A stretch of DNA of 64,000 nucleotides from CAZPWQ01 sp964590495 (GTDB lineage: Bacteria > Bacteroidota > Rhodothermia > Balneolales > Balneolaceae), in NCBI GenBank assembly GCA_964590495.1, contig CAZPWQ010000004.1, positions 1 to 64,000 of the forward strand. Reading direction: 5' to 3'. Each line of letters opens with the position of its first letter. The first letter of the stretch is position 1. The notes beneath the pieces were generated by a model. The model saw nothing but the letters and a program-made list of their open reading frames with translations. It was not told the origin of the DNA and did not search any database. This document shows positions 26,039-33,769 of this stretch, one piece after another. The translations under genes and the position numbers were made by a program.

Positions 26039-26899
26039 TTATTTATCGTTAAACGCATTTATTCTCTGCCTGGATGATCCGAGACCGTCAATCCCGAGTT
26101 CCACCACATCTCCCGGCTTCAGGTACCGGGGCGGATCAAAACCGAGTCCGACACCGGCCGGGGTACCCGTTGAAATGATATCACCGGGCATCAGGGTCAT
26201 AAACTGTGAAATATAGCTGACCAGGTACGGAATGCCGAATATCAGTTTACTTGTGCTTCCATCCTGTTTCAGCTCGCCGTTTACTTTCAGCCAAAGCCTC
26301 AAATCATTAATATCCTCTATTTCATCCTGTGTGGCGATATATGGTCCGAGGGGCGCAAACGTATCACAGCTTTTGCCTTTCACCCACTGTCCGCCCCGCT
26401 CCAGCTGGAATTCCCGCTCGCTGTAGTCGTTATGCACGCAATATCCCGCTACGTGATCCATCGCCTCATCTTCGGTTACATAGGAGGCTTTCTTACCTAT
26501 AACAACCGCAAGTTCCACCTCCCAATCCGTCTTCTTACCATTACGGGGAATTACCACATCATCATAGGGACCCCCGACGGAAGAAGTAGCTTTAAAAAAC
26601 AAAATCGGTTCTACAGGCAGGTCCATTCCCCCCTCTTTAGCATGATCTTCATAATTCAGTCCGATACATATTATTTTACCCGGGTTGGATACGGGAGGCC
26701 CGAGCCGCTGTGAATTTTCAATTTCCGGGGCATTGGATCCATTTTTTCCCACCCAGTCTTTCAACCGGTCAAGTCCGCCCGAGCCGAAGAAAGATTGATC
26801 ATAATCCTCTCCGAAGGCAGTTACATCAATTTTTTTTCCATCTGAAAGTAACAGGCCCGGTTTTTCCCTGCCCTGTGCACCAAAACGAATTAATTTCAT
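26039..26899 (-). CDS. FAH-family hydrolase, 2,4-diketo-3-deoxy-sugar-acid type
   Basis: The 286-residue protein has the fumarylacetoacetase fold signature: ICIGLNYEDHAKE, the metal ligands in DWEVELAVVIGKKA, GYCVHNDYSEREFQ, KSCDTFAPLGPYI and STGTPAGVG. The closing DGLGSSRQRI is typical of the branch that cleaves 2,4-diketo-3-deoxy-L-fuconate or L-rhamnonate to pyruvate plus lactate. Members are often mis-named ureidoglycolate lyase. The SDR neighbours on both sides (18 bp and 12 bp) fit that route, in which an SDR oxidises the 2-keto-3-deoxy acid just before this step. Confidence 0.9.
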   Translation of the reverse strand: MKLIRFGAQGREKPGLLLSDGKKIDVTAFGEDYDQSFFGSGGLDRLKDWVGKNGSNAPEIENSQRLGPPVSNPGKIICIGLNYEDHAKEGGMDLPVEPILFFKATSSVGGPYDDVVIPRNGKKTDWEVELAVVIGKKASYVTEDEAMDHVAGYCVHNDYSEREFQLERGGQWVKGKSCDTFAPLGPYIATQDEIEDINDLRLWLKVNGELKQDGSTSKLIFGIPYLVSYISQFMTLMPGDIISTGTPAGVGLGFDPPRYLKPGDVVELGIDGLGSSRQRINAFNDK

Positions 26900-26917
26900 G
26901 AAATCTGTAATCTGTTG

Positions 26918-27700
26918 TTATGTATTTAACGTTGAAAATCCACCATCGATAGTGTAGTTGGATCCGGTGATAAACGCCGATTCATCCGAACTTAAATATA
27001 GAGCCAGTTCCGCAATTTCTTCCGGTTTTCCCATGCGTCCGATCGGCTGAGTCCGGGAAAGCTTTTCGAACATCTCCTCCTCCTGTCCCGGATAATTCTG
27101 TTCCAGGTATCCATCTACAAATGGAGTATGAACCCGTGCCGGAGAAATGGCATTGCAGCGAATATTGTCATCGATATAATCTTTGGCGATAGAATAAGTC
27201 ATCGTTAAAACAGCTCCCTTCGTCATCGAATAGGCAAATCGTTCGGAGATACCCAATGTGGCTGCTACAGAAGCCATATTTATAATCGCGCCGCCCCCGC
27301 TTTTTTTCATCTTTTGTACACCGGCAAGCGAGCAGTTATATACTCCTTTTACATTAACAGCAAACAGGCGGTCCATATCCTCTTCCGAAGTATTCTCGAG
27401 CGTACCGATATGTGCGATGCCCGCATTGTTGACAAGAATATCGAGGCGGTTGCTTTGCTCATAGATATTCTCGAACAGATCCAGAACAGCTTGCTGATCG
27501 GTTACATTTATTTCATGGAAATACGCCCGGCCGCCTTCACCGTTGATTTCATCCACCGTCTTGCGGCCGGCATCCCGGTCCAGATCCAGGATATGAACTT
27601 CAGCTTCCTGCCGGGCAAATAATTGCGCAATGCTTTTTCCGATACCTTTGCCGGCTCCTGTGACAACCGCCGTTTTTTGTGACAATGAAAAATGAGACAT
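26918..27700 (-). CDS. SDR-family dehydrogenase, first gene of sugar-acid operon
   Basis: The 260-residue classical SDR has TGAGKGIGKS near residue 14, acidic ILDLDRD after beta-2 (NAD+ type), NNAG, INMASVAATLG, YSMTKGAV with the catalytic Tyr/Lys, and FITGSNYTIDGG at the end. The PGQEEEMFEKLSRTQPIGRM loop resembles the 2-keto-3-deoxy-L-fuconate/rhamnonate dehydrogenase group, which supports a role one step before the FAH hydrolase. It is the promoter-proximal gene of the cluster. The dehydratase that such a pathway needs is not in the window. Confidence 0.87.
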   Translation of the reverse strand: MSHFSLSQKTAVVTGAGKGIGKSIAQLFARQEAEVHILDLDRDAGRKTVDEINGEGGRAYFHEINVTDQQAVLDLFENIYEQSNRLDILVNNAGIAHIGTLENTSEEDMDRLFAVNVKGVYNCSLAGVQKMKKSGGGAIINMASVAATLGISERFAYSMTKGAVLTMTYSIAKDYIDDNIRCNAISPARVHTPFVDGYLEQNYPGQEEEMFEKLSRTQPIGRMGKPEEIAELALYLSSDESAFITGSNYTIDGGFSTLNT

Positions 27701-28428
27701 AAACCTGATTCAGATTTAATTAAGGTCTGCTGAAAACCTGATTCTATTATACGCGAACTTTTGCAACTTCTTAAACCAGACCCTGAATTTAATTTACTGT
27801 TGCCATATCATCAAAAATTAAATTTATAAAACACACAAACGACAGCCAATTACCACCAGCTCTTCAAGCTGTTGCACAAAGACACACAGAAGTGCCACAG
27901 AGTTCCACGGAGATCATGTGATGATCGGGGTAATCCGACTTCATGGCATTCACCCTGGATACCCATCGGATGAGAGAACTTCCGGTCTCCTTTCCTCCGG
28001 TTTCCTATCCCGTTAACTTACTTTTCTCTGTGGCCCTTTGCGCTCCTTCGTGCAGCTCTGTGATATAGCCGCGCCGCCAGTTGCTTTAAGCTGTTACACA
28101 GAGATACCCCAAGTTAGCAAAGTTACACGGAGTTTATATCATCATCGGGTTATCCGGAATGCGATCTAACCCGCATTTCTCACCAAGAAATCTGGGCGAA
28201 GATAAAATGTCAGCGGAAACGTACCAAGATACGTGACATTCAAAAATCATTAAACGTCAATCCACCCTCCTGGATATAAGAAAAAATCTTACATACCAAT
28301 AATTGAAATTCCTACAAAAAATTGGATTAAAGGATATTATAATAAGTTAGTTAATGCGTATAAGTCCTCCGGGGAAGTAAGAGTGACTCGCTGAAAATTT
28401 AACTGAGCGAAAAAAGATACAGAAAACT
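27701..28428. other. 728-bp intergenic region dominated by repeats
   Basis: I see no gene here. Three units of the CTCTGTG/CACAGAG family fill 27861-28135 in alternating orientation. The final 250 bp before the next gene are AT-rich, with no hairpin I can support. The promoters of the minus-strand sugar-acid operon and the plus-strand 28429 gene should lie at the two edges. Confidence 0.5.
27861..28135. repeat. Three-unit cluster of the ACAAAG/CTTTGTG repeat family
   Basis: Unit one (27861-27911) reads tcttcaagctgttgcacaaa onwards. Unit two (28021-28062) is inverted, with tgtggccctttgcgctcctt. Unit three (28084-28135) returns to the first orientation, with aagctgttacacagag. The copies share the word order caagctgtt-acacagag-ccacagag found at 2709-2906 and 58908-59077. 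Confidence 0.8.
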
Positions 28429-28836
28429 ATGAATGACGAATTATCGGTAATCTCCAATATAGACAGTTCAAGTGGTCTTAATGATTTTTCCCATAATGCC
28501 AAAGTTCGAAAATGTATTTATTATGCAAGTGATGTGCTTAAGAAGAGCGGAAAAGCATCAAAAAAAATGGAAACGGTGATCCAGCATACCATTCATGTAT
28601 TTAATACCTTGGAATTGAATGCAGATGAGCATTTTTACTGTATATATCGCTGTGATCCGAATCATTCCAACAATTTATACAGAGATTGGAAACTCTCGGA
28701 ATTGGCCTGTATTTACCTGTCTTTAAAAGGTGATCCCACAGATTTGAAGACAATTGCCCAACAACAAACGAATTTAATTGATGGAATGCTGAATTACATG
28801 CATACTCAACAGCACCAGGTGTTAAATCAAGTCTGA
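28429..28836 (+). CDS. Hypothetical 135-residue soluble protein
   Basis: I do not recognise the family. The protein is mostly helical, with a central positively charged stretch KVRKCIYYASDVLKKSGKAS followed by METVIQHTIHVFNTLELN. Its C-terminal helix region ends MLNYMHTQQHQVLNQV. It has no signal peptide or membrane span. It lies alone between a repeat-rich gap and the cold-shock gene. The good ATG context and lack of a competing frame support a real gene. Confidence 0.6.
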   Translation: MNDELSVISNIDSSSGLNDFSHNAKVRKCIYYASDVLKKSGKASKKMETVIQHTIHVFNTLELNADEHFYCIYRCDPNHSNNLYRDWKLSELACIYLSLKGDPTDLKTIAQQQTNLIDGMLNYMHTQQHQVLNQV

Positions 28837-29103
28837 CCTTAATCAAGGTAGTTCTTCCGGCCTTTGAACCATTGTAGGGTTTCCGGTAGGCGGGAGGCCG
28901 TCGGCAGTTGGCGGTGAAAAACAGCCCCGCCGAGCCATAATCTGCACCTCATTTCCGCAAGAAATAGGTATTACTGTTTAATAGCTGTATCTTGTGATGT
29001 TATCATTAATTATACCACCTCGAGAGAGTACTTTGTGGATTGAGGCGTTAACTCAACTCCTTTCATCAGATGAAATCCACAGGTGTAAAAAAACACAATA
29101 CAT

Positions 29104-29316
29104 ATGCAACAAGGCAAAATAAAATTTTTCGATTCACAAAAAGGATTTGGATTTATATCTCCTGACGAAGGAGGCAAAGACATCTTCGTACATAGAAACA
29201 ACGTTGAAAATCTTGGTTTCGACCAGGGTCTGGATGACGGTGAAGAAGTGGAGTTTGATGTCGAAGAAACCCCAAAAGGTTTAAGCGCAACAAATGTCCG
29301 AAGTCTGAATGACTGA
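29104..29316 (+). CDS. Cold-shock domain protein
   Basis: The 70-residue CspA-type protein has RNP-1 KGFGFISPD and RNP-2 DIFVHRN, the single-stranded nucleic-acid-binding faces of the OB fold, and ends with the usual EVEFDVEETPKGLSATNV segment. Such proteins bind single-stranded RNA and act as RNA chaperones. It is monocistronic, with a rho-independent terminator starting 27 bp after the stop. A 5' leader of up to 267 bp without genes precedes it and may carry the cold-responsive leader typical of the family; I could not define one. Confidence 0.95.
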   Translation: MQQGKIKFFDSQKGFGFISPDEGGKDIFVHRNNVENLGFDQGLDDGEEVEFDVEETPKGLSATNVRSLND

Positions 29317-29342
29317 TAGAACCAGTATTCATTAACTTTTGA

Positions 29343-29371
29343 AAAGCCCCGGTTTTACCGGGGCTTTTTTT
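29343..29371 (+). terminator. Rho-independent terminator of the cold-shock gene
   Basis: A GC-rich stem, aaagccccgg paired with ccggggcttt, closes a 5-nt loop and is followed by a run of seven Ts. It directly follows the cold-shock gene. Confidence 0.92.
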
Positions 29372-29558
29372 GTTTCTACAAAAACAGTCAGTTAATTTAA
29401 TTCATTCGGAAAACAGAAGAAATTGAAACCATTGCTAGAATGTATGATGCCTTCTTTAAATAGACCAAGGAAAGCTTACTCACGTTTATTCAAATTATCA
29501 ATAGTGACGATATAGACAATTTTTTGCTAATAACAACTAACTATTCACTATTAACAAA

Positions 29559-30389
29559 ATGCAAGCACTACTTTATGCATTGCAACAGTCTCAGGTAATT
29601 GCCATGCTGGCGGGTTTGATCCTGCTGTTTCTGTGGGAAAGTCTGCACCCGTTCTACGAGCATTTCCGCGGATCCTTTAAAAACAGGGGCAGGCATGCCG
29701 TTCGTAATCTTTTTATGGGTGCATTGAATTCCGCCCTGATTGCTATAGTTTTTGTAGGTCTCTGGTTTGCCGCCTCGGTATGGGCCGACCAGTACCGGGT
29801 TGGAATAATGCACTGGCTGCAGGATGGATTGGGTTTACCATTGTGGGCACATGCCATCGGGGCCCTGCTTCTGTTTGACAGCTGGAGCTACATCTGGCAC
29901 CGGATGAACCATGAAATCCCGTTCTTCTGGCGATTTCACCGGGTTCACCACTCCGATCCAAATATGGATGTGACCACCGCCAACCGCTTTCATATCGGAG
30001 AGATTTTCTTTTCTTCACTGTTTCGAATTCCGCTGATCGCACTGTTCGGCATTTATCTGTGGGAGCTTGTACTTTATGAAACGCTTATGTTTGCTGTAGT
30101 TCAGTTTCATCACTCAGACATTAATATCCCCCGGAAATTGGATCGCATCCTGCGTACTGTTATTGTTTCTCCCGACATGCACCGGGTGCACCACTCTCGC
30201 TGGCGGCCGGAAACCGACTCCAACTACAGCTCTCTGTTCTCATTCTGGGACCGCCTGGCCCGTACCTTCCGGCTGAATCCTCATCCTGAAAATATAAAAT
30301 TGGGCCTGAAAGAGTTTGACAGTGACGACGATCAAACAGTACGGGGCATGCTTCGCACTCCAATCTTGAAACAGAAAAGAGAGGGGTAA
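29559..30389 (+). CDS. Sterol desaturase/fatty-acid hydroxylase family membrane protein
   Basis: The 276-residue protein has four to five hydrophobic segments and the full set of histidine boxes that hold a di-iron centre: HRMNH at 114-118, HRVHH at 127-131, FHHSD at 183-187 and HRVHHS at 208-213. NYSSLFSFWDRL lies just behind. The family inserts oxygen or double bonds into lipids such as sterols, carotenoids, alkylglycerols or fatty acids; the substrate here is unknown. It stands alone and is followed by a REP-like element. Confidence 0.9.
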   Translation: MQALLYALQQSQVIAMLAGLILLFLWESLHPFYEHFRGSFKNRGRHAVRNLFMGALNSALIAIVFVGLWFAASVWADQYRVGIMHWLQDGLGLPLWAHAIGALLLFDSWSYIWHRMNHEIPFFWRFHRVHHSDPNMDVTTANRFHIGEIFFSSLFRIPLIALFGIYLWELVLYETLMFAVVQFHHSDINIPRKLDRILRTVIVSPDMHRVHHSRWRPETDSNYSSLFSFWDRLARTFRLNPHPENIKLGLKEFDSDDDQTVRGMLRTPILKQKREG

Positions 30390-30836
30390 CGCCGTTGGGG
30401 GAGTTGTGGGGCAGGTTATTAAAAACCCTCTCCATTGTCATCCCGAGAGGAAGCCCCGATGCTTTTTATCGGGGCTGGAACCGAGGGATCCGCCGGGAGT
30501 CGGACACGTCTCATCCGCTCTGAAGAAGCTGTGTACCCCTTCAATGCCTCTGCCGCACGGATGAGATTTCTCGACTACGTCCCGGAAAAACTACCGGGAC
30601 TCCGCTCGAAATGACGCCATTGGGTAGTTTTTTGGGCTAATACGGAACAGTTTGGAGGCGAAAAAGATTAAAAGCTTACCACGGCAGCTTTCTTTTCTGT
30701 TTTTATTAAAAACAGTCTCAAACTTAAAGCCCACATATTTGATGAATGAATCCATAATAGTTATTCTTTGTCAGTTCATTACCCCGTACCAGGAGCTTAT
30801 TAGGAGATTAAAAATAAGTCTAAAATCGGCAACAAC
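30390..30836. other. 447-bp intergenic region before the acyl-CoA dehydrogenase
   Basis: Most of it is the REP-like element at 30436-30615. The remaining 220 bp are AT-rich and show no gene I can support; a 62-codon frame at 30652-30840 overlaps the next start and looks random. The acyl-CoA dehydrogenase promoter is expected here. Confidence 0.45.
30436..30615. repeat. REP-like element with inverted ends GTCATCCCGAGAGG / CCGCTCGAAATGAC
   Basis: The 180-bp element has inverted ends: gtcatcccgagagg at the left and a reverse copy of gtcatttcgagcgg at the right. Inside are a hairpin of agccccgat and atcggggct, the words gagggatc and gatgagatttctcgac, and a second hairpin, gtcccggaaaaactaccgggac. 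I know this style of element as a common dispersed intergenic repeat in Bacteroidota-type genomes. Only one copy is seen in this window. Confidence 0.8.
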
Positions 30837-32003
30837 ATGAAAAATACAATTGCTTTAGATGATATTTTAAAACAGACAAAAGAAATTGCACGGAAAGAGC
30901 TTGCCCCAAGAGCCGGAGAAATTGACAAGGAAGGCAGATGGCCGGAAGAATCAATACGGGCACTTCAAAAAGAAGGTCTGGGCGGGCTGGTAATTCCCTC
31001 AGAGCTGGGCGGGCTGGGATATGGTCTTTCCGGAGTCACCAAAGTTTGCGAAATTCTTGCCCGGGAATGTGCTTCAACCGCTATGTGCTTTGGTATGCAT
31101 TTAGTGGGCTCTGCTGTCTTAGCGACAAAAGCCACAATCGAGCAGCAAAAGAACTTTCTGGATCCTATCGCAAGGGGTGATCATCTTACTACTCTCGCCC
31201 TGAGCGAGCCCGGAACAGGAGCAAATTTATATATCCCCGAGGTTGAGCTCACGAAAAAAGAGGATGGCGGTTATATTCTCAATGGAACAAAGGCTTTTGT
31301 TACCAATGGCGGATATGCGGACTCCTACGTGGTTTCAACCGTTATCCCCGAACCCGAAACATATGTAGGTCAATTTTCCTGCGTGGTTGTTCCAAAAGAA
31401 TCTGAGGGAATAGAATGGCAGGAGGCGTGGCAGGGAATTGGCATGAAGGGAAACGCTTCACGAAATATGACATTTGAGGAACTCCCGATTCCCAAAGAAT
31501 ATTTGCTGGGCGAACCTGGAGATCAAATCTGGTATGTCTTTGAAGTGATTGCACCTTATTTTATTGCGGCCATGGCAGGTACATACCTGGGCATCGCCAC
31601 TGCCGCCTTAGACGAGGCGATAGAACATATAAAGAACAGAACTCATACCCATAGCGGTAGTTCTTTGTCCCAAATGCCTGTAATACAACAACGACTGGGT
31701 ACATTATGGGCAAAGGTGGAAAGTACCCGACAACTTACATACAGCGCAGCCGCCAAAGGTGATGCCGGAGAGTCGAAAGGACTTCTCTCTCTTTTCAGTG
31801 CAAAAGCGGAGGTTGCTGATTGTGTGGTAAATGTGGTAAACGAAGTTATGACCTTAATGGGTGGAAGAGGATATGCAAAAGATGGTAAGCTCGGAAGACA
31901 TTTGAGAGATGCCAGGGCCTCGCATGTTATGGCGCCCACTACCGATATGTTAAGGATCTGGACAGGAAGAGCATTACTCGATATACCACTTTTAGGAGAA
32001 TAA
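30837..32003 (+). CDS. Acyl-CoA dehydrogenase family protein
   Basis: The 388-residue flavoprotein has the family layout: helical N-domain, beta-domain with TTLALSEPGTGANLY and FVTNGGYAD, and C-terminal helical domain with VMTLMGGRGYAKDG and the closing GRHLRDARA segment. It should oxidise an acyl-CoA thioester at the alpha-beta bond with FAD and pass electrons to an electron-transfer flavoprotein. No other beta-oxidation gene is near. Unusually, a histidine kinase gene starts 3 bp after its stop on the same strand, so the two are co-transcribed. Confidence 0.93.
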   Translation: MKNTIALDDILKQTKEIARKELAPRAGEIDKEGRWPEESIRALQKEGLGGLVIPSELGGLGYGLSGVTKVCEILARECASTAMCFGMHLVGSAVLATKATIEQQKNFLDPIARGDHLTTLALSEPGTGANLYIPEVELTKKEDGGYILNGTKAFVTNGGYADSYVVSTVIPEPETYVGQFSCVVVPKESEGIEWQEAWQGIGMKGNASRNMTFEELPIPKEYLLGEPGDQIWYVFEVIAPYFIAAMAGTYLGIATAALDEAIEHIKNRTHTHSGSSLSQMPVIQQRLGTLWAKVESTRQLTYSAAAKGDAGESKGLLSLFSAKAEVADCVVNVVNEVMTLMGGRGYAKDGKLGRHLRDARASHVMAPTTDMLRIWTGRALLDIPLLGE

Positions 32004-32006
32004 TTT

Positions 32007-33599
32007 ATGGTTAAAGAGACTTCTGCAAAAAAAGGAATTGTCTACCTGATCCAGGTAAAAAACCAGAACATCCACCTGTTGCTGCCTGATCCTTTCAAAG
32101 GTGAGAACCTGCAATTTGTACCGGTTGAAAGTTCCACGGATATAAATGAACAGAAATTTGATGAGGAAATCATCGCCTTTATCATCGGCAGTGAAATTCA
32201 GGATCCCATACAAAGCACTCAGCGTCTTCATGCACTTAAAAATACTGCCTCTGTAGTTATACTTTCAAAGCCCGAAAAGATCAATTCTCTTAAGGAAGCG
32301 ATAAAATTCTCTCCCTTTGTAGGAACCGATGTCTTTTGTCTTGATGAGTCAAATAAAATCCAGTTGGAAGAAAAGCTGGATGAAATTTTAACCAGCAGTC
32401 AACAAGCAGCTAAATACCGGGATATCCTGGCGGTTTCAAATCCCAAAATATCCTTTAAAGAATCTCTCCAAAAACCAGCTTTCAATCAAAATTTTGTAAC
32501 CAGATTGATGGACATCGCCCCTATCGGCATAGCTATAGTGGGTGAAAACGGAAAAGTTATTGGATGGAATAAAGCAGCGGCTTCGATCTTCAACAAAGAT
32601 GAGGCTCAAATTCTGGGTGAATCGCTGTCCCGGCTCTTTGGACGTTCTGAGGCCACAAAATTAGAAAAAAATCTTGAAGAAAATTTAAATAAACGGATTA
32701 CAAGTCAAACGGATACTCTATCGTTGGAGAGAAATTCAACGGACCAATCCCGACAGGTATTAAATTTTACTTTTGCGCCTTTTACTTACAATGATAGCAG
32801 CGGAAAAGCACTTATTATAGCGATTACAGATACTACGGAAAACGTTGAGCTTCTCAGTCGTCTAAGAAAAGAAGTCATAAGCAGAGATAATTTCCTGTCG
32901 ATGGCCAGTCATGAACTAAGAACTCCCCTGACGGCCATGAGATTTAACCTGGAATTGTTGCGGACTCGCATAAAGAACCCGGATTTCCCAGGTGCAGAAG
33001 ACATCCTGGAACTTAACAGTAAAAGCCTGGAACAGGCTGATCGGATAAATGAACTTATCGAAGATCTTTTCGATATAGCAAAAATTCATTCAGGAAAACT
33101 CGATTTTAATCTTGAAAAGTTTGACCTGTCCGCATTCATTGAAAATTATATAATGGAAATGGAGGAAAAATTTAAAGAAATTCATGCAGATCTGGAGTTG
33201 GATATCGAGTCCGGCGTCATAGGAGTTTGGGATAAAAACCGAATTGAACAGGCTTTTTCGAATTTAATCAACAATGTGTTTAAATATGCCCCCGACGTCC
33301 CGGTAAAGATTACTCTGAAAACCAATGAGAAATGGGCTTTTCTTTCCGTCAGCGATCAGGGGCCGGGCATATCGGAAGAAAAGCAGGAGGTAATTTTCGA
33401 CCGTTTTGAAAGAGCAGGCGCCAATCAAACAATCTCGGGACTTGGACTGGGTCTTTTTATCACAAAAAAAATAATTGAAGGACACACCGGTGAAGTAGAG
33501 GTTCAAAGTTCTCCCGGGCAGGGTTCTACATTTACTTTTAAACTTCCCCTTGATCTTGATCCTGAAAATCCTCCTGAAAACCTGGGAGTACTTTGGTAA
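32007..33599 (+). CDS. Histidine kinase: REC-like N-domain, PAS, HisKA, HATPase
   Basis: The 530-residue cytoplasmic kinase begins with about 130 residues that look like a degenerate receiver (VVILSKPEKINSLKEAIKFS near 85-105) without a clear phospho-acceptor aspartate. A PAS domain (about 165-290) follows, then HisKA with MASHELRTPLTAMRF (H302) and an ATPase domain with AFSNLINNVFKYA, DQGPGISEE and GLGLGLFITKKII. It lacks membrane spans. The 3-bp link to the acyl-CoA dehydrogenase suggests lipid or redox status as a possible signal, but this is speculation from position. No response regulator is adjacent. Confidence 0.9.
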   Translation: MVKETSAKKGIVYLIQVKNQNIHLLLPDPFKGENLQFVPVESSTDINEQKFDEEIIAFIIGSEIQDPIQSTQRLHALKNTASVVILSKPEKINSLKEAIKFSPFVGTDVFCLDESNKIQLEEKLDEILTSSQQAAKYRDILAVSNPKISFKESLQKPAFNQNFVTRLMDIAPIGIAIVGENGKVIGWNKAAASIFNKDEAQILGESLSRLFGRSEATKLEKNLEENLNKRITSQTDTLSLERNSTDQSRQVLNFTFAPFTYNDSSGKALIIAITDTTENVELLSRLRKEVISRDNFLSMASHELRTPLTAMRFNLELLRTRIKNPDFPGAEDILELNSKSLEQADRINELIEDLFDIAKIHSGKLDFNLEKFDLSAFIENYIMEMEEKFKEIHADLELDIESGVIGVWDKNRIEQAFSNLINNVFKYAPDVPVKITLKTNEKWAFLSVSDQGPGISEEKQEVIFDRFERAGANQTISGLGLGLFITKKIIEGHTGEVEVQSSPGQGSTFTFKLPLDLDPENPPENLGVLW

Positions 33600-33640
33600 G
33601 GGTGGATGATTAAGATTCCGGATACCGTAGAGACTGAAGT

Positions 33641-33676
33641 ATGTGATCCAATTCCTAATTCCTCATTCCTAATTCC
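33641..33676. repeat. Direct repeat (copy 1) flanking fbp
   Basis: Thirty-six bases starting atgtgatccaattcctaatt match 35776-35811 at 35 of 36 positions, in the same orientation. The two copies bracket the fructose-bisphosphatase gene. The tail is an aattcctaattcc stutter, as also seen at 50561-50683. Confidence 0.85.
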
Positions 33677-33769
33677 CATTTACGATTAACCAAAGAATTC
33701 AGTTAATTAAAATTATAGGTTGTTGTCATCATGAGAAAAACTAATATCAGTATCCAAATTTGAAAATCG

